Shown piece by piece: positions 1-6,399 of a stretch of 8,510 nucleotides of DNA. Where the stretch lies: assembly GCA_900550315.1 (NCBI GenBank), contig URRK01000065.1:1-8510 (forward strand). Direction: 5' to 3'. Numbering within the stretch: position 1 is the first letter of the stretch; each line of letters begins with the position of its first letter. The position numbers and the translations under genes were made by a program. A model generated the notes under the pieces. The model saw only the letters and a list, made by a program, of their open reading frames with translations, did no database searches and was not told the origin of the DNA. The DNA comes from an uncultured Oscillospiraceae bacterium (GTDB lineage Bacteria > Bacillota > Clostridia > Oscillospirales > Acutalibacteraceae).

Positions 1-634
1 CGCCCTCGCGCACGTCGTCCGCACCGTAGCAGCGCACTTCCGCGCGTTCGCCCTTGGAATACGGAATCTCACGCACGGTCGCGAGTTCGCCGGTATAATA
101 GTCAAACTGTGTCTGCACATAGGTGAAGCCGTTGATCCGGGAAATAATCTGCGCCGCGTCTTTGCCCAAGCCGTTTAAAATAACCTTTAACGGGGTGGTG
201 CGAACCTTGTTGGCGTTTAAAGCAATTTTAATGGCGCCCTCGGCCGCGGCAAAGGATTCATGCCCGGCTAAGAAGCAGAAGCACTTGGTTTCCTCTGAAA
301 GCAGCATTTTACCCAAATTGCCGTGGCCTAAGCCAACCTTTCGGTTTTCGGCAACCGAGCCGGGAATACAAAACGATTGCAGACCAATGCCAATGGCAGC
401 AGCGGCGTCAGCAGCCTTGGTGCAGCCTTTTTTAATGGCAATGGCGCAGCCTACGGTGTAGGCCCAAATTGCGTTTTCAAAGCAGATCGGCTGGGTCTCG
501 CGAACAATTTTGTCGCAGTCAATGCCCTTTGCTAAAGTAATTTCTTTGCACTCCTCAATAGAGGAAATGCCGTACTCTTTTAATACTGCGTTAATTTTAT
601 CAACGCGTCTTTCGTAACCTTCAAATAAAGCCAT
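1..634 (-). CDS. GGGtGRT-family protein, N-terminal part (cut by window edge)
   Basis: The first 211 codons of a gene running off the left edge; the translation starts MALFEGYERR. Recognisable stretches are QPICFENAIWAY, KKGCTKAADAAAAIG, FCIPGSVAENRKVGLGHGNLG and FLAGHESFAAAEGAIKIALN, then VILNGLGKDAAQIISRINGFTY. These match what I remember of the clostridial family named for a C-terminal GGGTGRT motif, which would lie beyond the window; family members are roughly 330 residues, so about a third is missing. The biochemical role is not established. The constant pairing with a NifU-like scaffold protein, seen here too, suggests a part in Fe-S handling (inference). Several cysteines (in ECKE, DCDK, PIC, GCA, KGC, SFC, KCFCF) could bind metal. 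The start is the ATG at 634-632, preceded by AAGGAGG (650-644) at a spacing of 9; this Shine-Dalgarno overlaps the stop codon of the upstream gene, so the two are probably translationally coupled. Confidence 0.88.
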   Translation of the reverse strand, partial: MALFEGYERRVDKINAVLKEYGISSIEECKEITLAKGIDCDKIVRETQPICFENAIWAYTVGCAIAIKKGCTKAADAAAAIGIGLQSFCIPGSVAENRKVGLGHGNLGKMLLSEETKCFCFLAGHESFAAAEGAIKIALNANKVRTTPLKVILNGLGKDAAQIISRINGFTYVQTQFDYYTGELATVREIPYSKGERAEVRCYGADDVREG

Positions 635-648
635 GTTCCTGCACCTCC

Positions 649-1341
649 TTATTCTTCACGCGGGTCAATGTATTTAACAGCCTCATCAAAACGGCCGTAA
701 GTGCCCATAGACTTTTTGTAAGCCTCGTTCGGCTCCATGCCTTTTTTAATCAGATCGGTCATTTTGCCTAAGGAAACAAACTCGTAGCCAATTACCTGGT
801 CGTCGGCGTCTAAAGCCATGCGGGTGCAGTAGCCTTCGGTCATTTCCAAATAACGCACGCCCTTGGCCTTAGTGCCGTACATGGTGCCTACCATGGAGCG
901 GGAGCCTTTGCCTAAATCCTCCATGCCGGCGCCAATTACTAAGCCGCCTTCGGAAAAAGCAGATTGCGAACGGCCGTAAACAATTTGCAAAAACAGCTCG
1001 CGCATGGCGGTGTTAATGGCGTCACAGACTAAGTCGGTGTTCAGAGCCTCTAAAACGGTTTTGCCGGGCAAAATTTCGGCAGCCATGGCGGCCGAGTGGG
1101 TCATGCCGGAGCAGCCAACGGTTTCAACCAACGCTTCTTCAATAATGCCGTTTTTAACATTTAAAGAGAGCTTGCAGGCGCCCTGCTGCGGGGCACACCA
1201 GCCCACGCCGTGCGTGTAAGCGGAAATATCTTTAATTTCACGCGCCTGTACCCATTTGCCTTCTTCCGGAATCGGAGCCGGGCCGTGGTTGGGGCCCTTG
1301 GCAACGCAGCACATATTTTGTACTTCTTCTGAATAGTTCAT
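649..1341 (-). CDS. NifU-like iron-sulfur cluster assembly scaffold protein
   Basis: A 230-residue cytoplasmic protein of the NifU/IscU N-terminal fold type. The segment around residues 47-100 resembles the scaffold core: cysteines C49 and C56 lead into KLSLNVKNGIIEEALVETV and then GC at C77, followed by LPGKTVLEAL, the counterpart of the GKT-x2-EAL stretch in NifU/IscU. Further cysteines are C11, C12, C106 and C172; C106 or C172 may be the third ligand. The protein is longer than IscU (about 130 residues), with an unassigned C-terminal half (residues 115-230). An in-frame TTG six bases upstream (1347) is possible, but it lies only 2 nt from the Shine-Dalgarno. The ATG at 1341-1339 sits 8 nt after AAAGGAG (1356-1350), so ATG is chosen. 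It is first in an operon with the GGGtGRT gene, with a 14-bp gap. The likely role is assembling or holding Fe-S clusters for an unknown client; this is inferred from family similarity. Confidence 0.85.
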   Translation of the reverse strand: MNYSEEVQNMCCVAKGPNHGPAPIPEEGKWVQAREIKDISAYTHGVGWCAPQQGACKLSLNVKNGIIEEALVETVGCSGMTHSAAMAAEILPGKTVLEALNTDLVCDAINTAMRELFLQIVYGRSQSAFSEGGLVIGAGMEDLGKGSRSMVGTMYGTKAKGVRYLEMTEGYCTRMALDADDQVIGYEFVSLGKMTDLIKKGMEPNEAYKKSMGTYGRFDEAVKYIDPREE

Positions 1342-1442
1342 ATTCAAAACTCCTTTTCAAAATATCGCAAGACGGGGGCCGAACAGCCGGCTGCTTTTGC
1401 AAGCAAGGCCAAAAAGCCAAACGCCGTCAAACTAACACTTCT

Positions 1443-1471
1443 ATTATAAATTCTAAACGCCAAAAAGGCAA
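1443..1471 (-). promoter_or_regulatory. Predicted sigma-A promoter of the scaffold/GGGtGRT operon
   Basis: Read on the minus strand there is TTGCCT at 1471-1466 (4 of 6 to TTGACA), a 17-bp spacer, and a perfect TATAAT at 1448-1443. Transcription would start near 1436, giving a leader of about 95 nt before the ATG at 1341. The leader holds a small perfect palindrome, CAGCCGGCTG at 1383-1392, which could fold or be a binding site. No known riboswitch or regulator box is recognisable. Confidence 0.6.
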
Positions 1472-1570
1472 GAGAAAATTAAAAAGAATTGTCGAATTTT
1501 TGGGGTAGGGACGCTAAAATTAAAACATTCGGCAAAAATTGGGATTTTTCGGCTAAAATCGGCCACAGTT
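1472..1570. other. A+T-rich intergenic stretch, no gene
   Basis: Between the permease stop and the scaffold-operon promoter. I see no convincing intrinsic terminator for the permease. The only fold on the minus strand is a short A/T stem (AAAAAT with ATTTTT, near 1533-1548) without a proper U-tract. Permease transcripts may therefore read into the scaffold operon, or stop by other means. Confidence 0.4.
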
Positions 1571-2506
1571 TTACGCGGCTACGTTTCTTGGCCTTAGGGC
1601 TTTAAAATCAATCTGGGCCAAAGTAACGGCGGCAAACATAATGGCACACCCTAAAATTTGCAAAGGGGACATACTTTCCCCAAACAATGCGCCGGTCAGC
1701 GCCGCAAAAACCGATTCTAAGCTCATAAGCACGCTGGCAACCGTTGCGTTGGTAACCCGCTTTTGGGCTACCACCTGCAGCGTGTAGGCCACCGCGCAGG
1801 AAAAAACGCCAAGGTAGGCTATGTAGGGCAGAGCCGAAATAATGTGCGCTGGGGTTAGCAGCGCCCGCTCGCTTGGCAGCGCAAAGCAGCAAAGTGAAAA
1901 CAGGCCCGCTACAAAAAATTGCAGCATAGAAAGCTTTAGCCCGTTGCATTTTGGGGAAAAGTGGTCTACCACCATAATGTGCGCCGAAAACGAAAAGGCG
2001 CAGCCGGCTACAAAACCGTCGGCCAACAGGTTTACGCTGCCGCCCTTAAAGCAAAGCAGGTAAAGCCCCGTAAAGCTCAGCAGCACGCTGATCCAAACCG
2101 AAAGCGCCGGCCGCTTTTTAAAAAACAGCCCCGCTATTGGCACAATAACAATGTACATGGCGGTAATAAAGCCGGATTTTCCCGCGGCGGCGTCATTTTG
2201 CCCGTAAAACGACATACCAAGCTGCTGCAGCGCGGTAGAAAAAAACAGCAAAAAGCCGCAAATAAACCCGCCCAGTTTTTCGTCTTTGGTAAAAAACGGG
2301 GCTTTGGGTCGGCCGTTTTGACCGCGGCGGTTTAAAAACAGCACCACCGGCAAAAGGGCAACGCCGCCTAGCAGCATACGCGCAAAATTTAAAAAAATGG
2401 GGCCAACAAAGCGCAGCCCGGCGTCCTGCGCCACAAAGCTGACCCCCCAGATCATAGAGGTTACAACCAGCATACCGCTGCCTTTGGTGTTTTCGCTAAT
2501 TTTCAT
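1571..2506 (-). CDS. EamA/DMT-superfamily transporter
   Basis: A 311-residue integral membrane protein with about ten hydrophobic segments in two homologous halves, the layout of drug/metabolite transporter permeases with two EamA domains. Half one covers about residues 11-152 (WGVSFVAQDAGLRFVGPIF; FITAMYIVIVPIAGLFF; VLLSFTGLYLLCF). Half two covers about 162-298 (GFVAGCAFSFSAHIMVV; SVLMSLESVFAALTGALFGE; ILGCAIMFAAVTLAQ). The SLESVFAALTGALFGE stretch at 262-277 is typical of the second EamA repeat. The substrate cannot be read from sequence; family members export amino acids, metabolites or drugs. A TTG at 2521 would add five residues, but the ATG at 2506-2504 follows GAGGG at a spacing of 6 and begins MKIS, a more usual N-terminus. 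The gene stands alone, divergent from uppP, with its own promoter. Confidence 0.88.
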   Translation of the reverse strand: MKISENTKGSGMLVVTSMIWGVSFVAQDAGLRFVGPIFLNFARMLLGGVALLPVVLFLNRRGQNGRPKAPFFTKDEKLGGFICGFLLFFSTALQQLGMSFYGQNDAAAGKSGFITAMYIVIVPIAGLFFKKRPALSVWISVLLSFTGLYLLCFKGGSVNLLADGFVAGCAFSFSAHIMVVDHFSPKCNGLKLSMLQFFVAGLFSLCCFALPSERALLTPAHIISALPYIAYLGVFSCAVAYTLQVVAQKRVTNATVASVLMSLESVFAALTGALFGESMSPLQILGCAIMFAAVTLAQIDFKALRPRNVAA

Positions 2507-2539
2507 AAGTATCCCTCGCAAGCTTTTAAAAACAGTATT

Positions 2540-2569
2540 ATTTTAGCATAAAAAAGCATATAATATCAA
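2540..2569 (-). promoter_or_regulatory. Predicted promoter of the EamA permease
   Basis: On the minus strand TTGATA (2569-2564, 5 of 6 to consensus), an 18-bp spacer and TAAAAT (2545-2540, 5 of 6). The spacer ends in TGC, giving an extended -10. The start would be near 2533, about 27 nt before the ATG. Confidence 0.65.
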
Positions 2570-2601
2570 GCCGCAATAAAACTTAAAATTTTAAAAAAAA
2601 C

Positions 2602-2630
2602 TGTACTTTTTTTGCCGAATATGCTATACT
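2602..2630 (+). promoter_or_regulatory. Predicted extended -10 promoter of uppP
   Basis: TGCTATACT at 2622-2630 is an extended -10 with TATACT at 2625-2630. The hexamer 17 bp upstream, TGTACT at 2602-2607, is a poor -35 (3 of 6), so recognition would lean on the TGn element. A start near 2637 would give a leader of about 160 nt. The promoter is back-to-back with that of the permease, about 60 bp apart between -10 elements. Confidence 0.5.
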
Positions 2631-2640
2631 GTGTAGGTTA

Positions 2641-2780
2641 GAACGGTTCCAAAAGCTCGGCAAGGGCTTGGGGCCGGCTGGCTGCCCCGCCGCTGGGGCG
2701 GGCCGGTGCTTTGCAAAATTAAAAAAGCCAGGGGCAAAGCCCGCCTGTAGGGGCGGCCTGCAGCGCGCCTTGGTTTGTAA
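2641..2780 (+). promoter_or_regulatory. GC-rich structured 5' leader of uppP
   Basis: This untranslated stretch is far more G+C-rich than the AT-rich DNA on its left and contains stacked inverted repeats. CCGGC (2674-2678) pairs with GCCGG (2702-2706), enclosing GCCCC (2684-2688) with GGGGC (2695-2699). GCTTTGC (2708-2714) pairs perfectly with GCAAAGC (2734-2740). CGCC (2742-2745) can pair with GGCG (2751-2754). There is no U-tract after the folds, so it is not an obvious terminator. It could be an RNA control element or a copy of an interspersed palindromic repeat. I recognise no known riboswitch class. The function is unknown. Confidence 0.4.
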
Positions 2781-2799
2781 GAATGGAGCGTTACGACTT

Positions 2800-3645
2800 A
2801 TGCTTTTAAACCTGTTAAAATCTATTTTGTACGGCATTATTGAGGGCATTACCGAATGGCTGCCTATTAGCAGCACCGGGCACTTAATTTTGGCCGAACA
2901 GCTCATTCCCTTTAAAAATGTTTCGGCCGACTTTTTTTCAATGTTTGAGGTGGTCATTCAATTAGGCGCCATTATTGCCGTAGTGCTGCTGTTTTGGAAC
3001 AAGCTTTGGCCGTTTCGCAGTAAAGCGGCAGCGGCCAAAGCCGGCGGTTCGCTGGTTAAAGCCAACACCATTCAGCTTTGGCTTAAGGTTATTGTTGCCT
3101 GCCTGCCGGCGGCTGTTTTGGGTCTTTTGCTGGATGATTGGCTGGACGCTCACCTTTACAACAAGGTTACCGTTTCGGTTACCCTTATTTTGTACGGCGT
3201 GCTGTTTATTTTGGTAGAAAATTATAATCGCCGCCGCAAGCCGGTTGTTACTACCCTGGGCGGGCTGGATTATAAAACTGCGTTGATTATTGGCGGGTTT
3301 CAGGTGCTGGCAATGATCCCGGGCACCTCCCGCTCCGGCGCTACCATTTTAGGGGCCATTTTAATTGGCTGTGCCCGGCCCATTGCTGCGGAATTCAGCT
3401 TCTTTTTAGCCATTCCAACCATGTTTGGCGCCAGCGCTTTAAAGCTGGTAAAATTCTTGGCCAACAACAGCTTTTCGGGCGCCGAGGTTGCCATTTTGCT
3501 GGTTGGCATGTTGGTTTCGTTCCTGGTTTCGGTTGTGGCCATTCGCGGGTTAATGAGCTATGTGAAAAAAAGGGATTTTTCCTTTTTCGGGTACTACCGC
3601 ATTGTGCTGGGGCTTTTAGTTATTTTAGCAATCGTTCTGGCGTAA
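2800..3645 (+). CDS. uppP: Undecaprenyl-diphosphatase UppP (BacA)
   Basis: A 281-residue membrane enzyme that removes a phosphate from undecaprenyl diphosphate. It recycles the lipid carrier for peptidoglycan and other envelope polymers, and raised activity gives bacitracin resistance. Both family signatures are present: the (E/Q)xxxE motif E15-G-I-T-E19 followed by WLPISSTGHL, and PGTSRSGAT at 174-182, carrying the conserved arginine. Several long hydrophobic segments follow, including VVIQLGAIIAVVLLFW and VAILLVGMLVSFLVSVVAI. The reading frame is open upstream to 2668, but that extension is GC-rich low-complexity sequence outside the family. The ATG at 2800 gives the standard N-terminus (LLKSILYGIIEGITEWLP) and usual length, with GGAG at 2785-2788, spacing 11. 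The rRNA methyltransferase gene begins 4 bp after its stop, so they form an operon. Confidence 0.96.
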   Translation: MLLNLLKSILYGIIEGITEWLPISSTGHLILAEQLIPFKNVSADFFSMFEVVIQLGAIIAVVLLFWNKLWPFRSKAAAAKAGGSLVKANTIQLWLKVIVACLPAAVLGLLLDDWLDAHLYNKVTVSVTLILYGVLFILVENYNRRRKPVVTTLGGLDYKTALIIGGFQVLAMIPGTSRSGATILGAILIGCARPIAAEFSFFLAIPTMFGASALKLVKFLANNSFSGAEVAILLVGMLVSFLVSVVAIRGLMSYVKKRDFSFFGYYRIVLGLLVILAIVLA

Positions 3646-3649
3646 TTTT

Positions 3650-5014
3650 ATGAAGAAAAACGATCGCGTTTTGGTGCAAATAACCGGCCTTACCGGGGCC
3701 GGCAGCGGGGTTGGCCGGGTAAACGGCATGGCAATTTTTGTGGCGGGGGCCGCCGTTGGCGACGAGCTGATTGCCCACATTATTAAGGTAAAAAAAAGCT
3801 ACGCCGTTGGCATTATTCACAAGCTTGTAACTCCTTCTAAAAACCGTAAGCCGGTTGATTGTCCGGTGTTTGGCCGCTGCGGCGGCTGCACCTTTCGGCA
3901 CCTAACCTACCAGGCCGAGTCCGCTGCCAAGCAGCAGGCCGTGCAGGATGTTATGCAGCGTATTGGCGGGGTGCAAAAGCCCCCCGAACCAATTATTGTA
4001 GCGCAAAACACGGTGCACTACCGCAACAAAGCGCAGTACCCGGCCGCAAACGGCAAAAACGGCGTTTGCTTTGGCTTTTACGCCGGGCACACGCACCGCG
4101 TTATTCCGCAAAGCAGCTGCTGCCTGCAGCCCAAAATTTTTGGTGCGGCCTTAAACGCTGTAAAGCAGTGGGCTAACAGTTTTGGCATTAAAGCCTACCA
4201 AGAGCAAACCGGCAGCGGATTGCTGCGGCATGTGCTGCTCCGATTTGCCGAGGCTACCGGCCAGCTTATGGTGGTTCCGGTTATAAACGGCACGAACCTA
4301 CCCTTTGCTGAGCAGCTGGTGCAGCAGCTGCAAGGGGCGGTTGGCAGCGCCTTGCAAACCGTTTGTTACAACATAAACACCGAAAAAACCAATGTGGTGC
4401 TGGGGCCCCAGTGCTGCACGGTTTACGGCAGCGGATTTATTACCGACGAAATTTGCGGCGTACAGGTTCGCATTTCACCGCAATCCTTTTACCAGGTAAA
4501 CCGGGCTATGGCAACGGTGCTTTACCAAAAAGCTGCCGGGTTTATTACGCCGGCGGACCGCACCATTTTAGACCTTTTTTGCGGCACGGGCACCGTGGGG
4601 CTTTCGGTGTTGCGCTGCACGGGCGACCTTACCAAAGCCCTAATAGGGGTAGAAATTGTTCCCTCTGCGGTGCAGGACGCCGAAGAAAACGCCCGCAAGG
4701 CCGGGGTAAATGCCCGCTTTATTTGCGGTGACGCCGGCAAAGCTGCCGAACAGCTGCTGCTCGAGGGTGTTTGCGCCGATGTTGTTGTGGTAGACCCGCC
4801 CCGCAAGGGCTGCGAACCGGCACTGCTGCAAACTATTGCCGGCGGCTTTACCCCCCAAAAAATTATTTACATTTCCTGCGACCCGGCAACGCTGGCGCGG
4901 GATGTCAAACAGCTGCAGGAGCTAAACTACCGGCTTGAAAGCTACACCCCGGTAGACCTTTTCCCCGGCACCGCCCATGTGGAAACGGTGGCGCTGTTAA
5001 CGCAGCGGCCTTAA
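3650..5014 (+). CDS. rlmD: 23S rRNA (uracil-C5) methyltransferase, RlmD/RlmCD type
   Basis: A 454-residue SAM-dependent RNA methyltransferase of the TrmA/RumA family, expected to make 5-methyluridine in 23S rRNA (U1939; in some Firmicutes one enzyme also modifies U747). Domains in order: an N-terminal TRAM RNA-binding domain (about 1-60); a 4Fe-4S motif C71-x5-C77-x2-C80 with a fourth ligand at C157 or C158; a central RNA-binding region; and a Rossmann methyltransferase domain from about 270. That domain holds motif I DLFCGTGTVG (308-317), DPPRKG (382-387), the catalytic cysteine C410 in SCDPATLARD, and the probable base E446 in HVET. All expected catalytic residues are present. I could not find a clear Shine-Dalgarno before the ATG, which lies 4 bp after the uppP stop; translation probably depends on coupling to uppP. 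Which uracil is modified cannot be decided from sequence alone. Confidence 0.93.
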   Translation: MKKNDRVLVQITGLTGAGSGVGRVNGMAIFVAGAAVGDELIAHIIKVKKSYAVGIIHKLVTPSKNRKPVDCPVFGRCGGCTFRHLTYQAESAAKQQAVQDVMQRIGGVQKPPEPIIVAQNTVHYRNKAQYPAANGKNGVCFGFYAGHTHRVIPQSSCCLQPKIFGAALNAVKQWANSFGIKAYQEQTGSGLLRHVLLRFAEATGQLMVVPVINGTNLPFAEQLVQQLQGAVGSALQTVCYNINTEKTNVVLGPQCCTVYGSGFITDEICGVQVRISPQSFYQVNRAMATVLYQKAAGFITPADRTILDLFCGTGTVGLSVLRCTGDLTKALIGVEIVPSAVQDAEENARKAGVNARFICGDAGKAAEQLLLEGVCADVVVVDPPRKGCEPALLQTIAGGFTPQKIIYISCDPATLARDVKQLQELNYRLESYTPVDLFPGTAHVETVALLTQRP

Positions 5015-5081
5015 ACGGCTTAAGCCGGCGGCGGTAATTTAGGGCGTGCAGCATTTGGCGTTACATACCGAAACGGCTTAA
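5013..5081. repeat. 11-bp direct repeat pair just after rlmD
   Basis: AAACGGCTTAA occurs at 5013-5023, overlapping the rlmD stop codon, and again at 5071-5081, 58 bp away. The first copy is also part of the palindrome CGGCTTAAGCCG (5016-5027). The pair lies between the rRNA methyltransferase and the terminator bordering the restriction-modification cassette. It may be a small duplication or a scar of an insertion; I found no matching copy at the right side of the cassette. Confidence 0.45.
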
Positions 5082-5093
5082 TAGTGTAAAAAC

Positions 5094-5130
5094 AAAATTG
5101 CTGTGAGTAATTGTTACTCACAGCAATTTT
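5094..5130. terminator. Bidirectional intrinsic terminator
   Basis: AAAATTGCTGTGAGTAA (5094-5110) pairs perfectly with its complement at 5114-5130, a 17-bp stem closed by a TTG loop. On the plus strand T residues run 5127-5131. On the minus strand the stem is followed by TTTTGTTTTT. It therefore can stop both the uppP-rlmD transcript and the converging restriction-modification transcript, whose last stop codon is about 20 bp away. Confidence 0.92.
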
Positions 5131-5151
5131 TACTTTAATTTTTTAGCCAAT

Positions 5152-6399
5152 TTAGGGTGTAGAATGATAACTGTCAAGCAAGGCTTTGTTATATAATTGC
5201 ATTGTCTTTTGATTTTTTGTATGGTACAAAATGTTTTCACCTTTTTTACAAAGCAATTTGTCGCCTTTAAAATCTGTAAATGTAGCGTCTTGACCGTTAA
5301 AACCCAGTTTTATATGTATATTACCACTTTGTGTTATAATAGAATGTTTGTAACCGTCAATATAAACCAGGTTTTTCCAAACATCTAACAAAGAGAATTC
5401 TAAAGCATTTTTAGCCCAGCATAAAGGTACAATATGATGCAATTCAAACCCCTTGGTTTTTTCAACAGAATGGTGCTTAAAATAATTTTCCCTTTCTGCT
5501 TTGGAACGAGTAAATTTTTCCTTGTTTTCGTAAACAGAATCTTTCCCAACTCGAATTTTTAATGTATCGTTTTTAAGCTCATAATAAGCGGTTTGACCCA
5601 TGAGCATAAAAATTTGTTGCGTTTCGTTTAACCAGTTGTGAAAGTCGCGCTTGTCTGGCTTTTTTCCTTTAAAGGCTTTCGGGTCGCAGTATTCTTTAAC
5701 AATACGAACGGCGTGCTCCCGTTGGTATTTGCTTAGTCGCCTAAATTCATGAATATATTCAATTAACTCGGTTATTGTATATCTGTGCTTATTAAGTGTT
5801 TTACCGCAAAAGGAAAAGAAAAATTGAAATTCTGTTGCTGTTATGTATCCGTCCAATTCTGCAATTGCAAGTAATTCGTCGGCCAAACCGTTTGTCAGGG
5901 TGTCTATGGCCCTAGTATACCGCAGTCTTTTTTCAAGCAAGGTGTGCGTGTTTTCAATAAAATCCAAACCTAAATCAGAAACACGAACATATTTTTTAGT
6001 GCCATTTTTGTAGGGGGAAAGCTTGGCCCCTTTTGTATTATATCTTTCAATCAATCCCATTCTGTGTAAATCTACAAATAGATTTTTTCTAACAGAATCT
6101 TGAGTGCATCTGCCAAGTTTGCTTGAAAGATTATTAACATAAATTGCATAGTTGGCTTCTTCCGGCAAATTGGCTGGTCTTTTCTTTAGATCGGTAGTTC
6201 TAATAACCATTTTGTTTTTTCCGGCAATTTTGTATAATTCATTAATCATGGTAAAAATTAGGTCCATGTCGTAGCGGTTATGTTGTGAACACTGAATTCC
6301 CCTGTAATGAACACTTGCAATCCGGTCTGCTAAAAAAGGAAAGCATTTTTTAGAAACATCAATATTACATAAATTTTCCCTAAATTCTTGGTAGGTCAT
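5152..6399 (-). CDS. Predicted HNH-type Type IIS restriction endonuclease (MboII-like system)
   Basis: A 415-residue protein, the last gene of the modification cassette. The C-terminal part carries an HNH (beta-beta-alpha-metal) nuclease motif: FELHHIVPL at 318-326 with candidate base H322, then N343 in WKNLVYIDGY and H352 in KHSII, keeping the N-x8-H spacing. About 300 residues upstream have no motif I can name. Basic and aromatic stretches around 95-145 (SVRKNLFVDLHRMGLIERY, KKYVRVSDLG) look like a winged-helix-type DNA-reading region, so this part probably reads the target (inference). The length matches what I recall for R.MboII (about 416). The start ATG at 6399 overlaps the upstream methylase stop as ATGA. 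Its Shine-Dalgarno is AAAGGA (6415-6410) at a longish 10-nt spacing, weaker than that of the methylase. I infer that it cuts outside an asymmetric site; specificity is untested. Confidence 0.75.
   Translation of the reverse strand: MTYQEFRENLCNIDVSKKCFPFLADRIASVHYRGIQCSQHNRYDMDLIFTMINELYKIAGKNKMVIRTTDLKKRPANLPEEANYAIYVNNLSSKLGRCTQDSVRKNLFVDLHRMGLIERYNTKGAKLSPYKNGTKKYVRVSDLGLDFIENTHTLLEKRLRYTRAIDTLTNGLADELLAIAELDGYITATEFQFFFSFCGKTLNKHRYTITELIEYIHEFRRLSKYQREHAVRIVKEYCDPKAFKGKKPDKRDFHNWLNETQQIFMLMGQTAYYELKNDTLKIRVGKDSVYENKEKFTRSKAERENYFKHHSVEKTKGFELHHIVPLCWAKNALEFSLLDVWKNLVYIDGYKHSIITQSGNIHIKLGFNGQDATFTDFKGDKLLCKKGENILYHTKNQKTMQLYNKALLDSYHSTP

Noticed and set aside
123..461. Plus-strand open frame of 112 codons
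   Set aside because: It is an antisense shadow of the GGGtGRT-family gene, whose protein is clearly recognisable; alanine- and proline-rich translation with no motif.
1533..1564. Intrinsic terminator for the permease
   Set aside because: Only a short A/T stem and three-base GC pairings are present, with no U-tract after a GC stem.
2668..2799. N-terminal extension of UppP or a separate small protein
   Set aside because: It is in frame with uppP, but the 44 residues are low-complexity products of the GC-rich hairpin region, lie before the family's conserved N-terminus, and the internal ATG at 2800 has a GGAG.
2583..2957. Minus-strand open frame of 124 codons
   Set aside because: It overlaps the uppP leader and gene antisense, covers the predicted uppP promoter, has no Shine-Dalgarno I can see, and encodes no recognisable domain.
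3859..4176. Second-frame open frame inside rlmD
   Set aside because: The translation has no domain and the overlapping frame carries the Fe-S cysteines of the methyltransferase.
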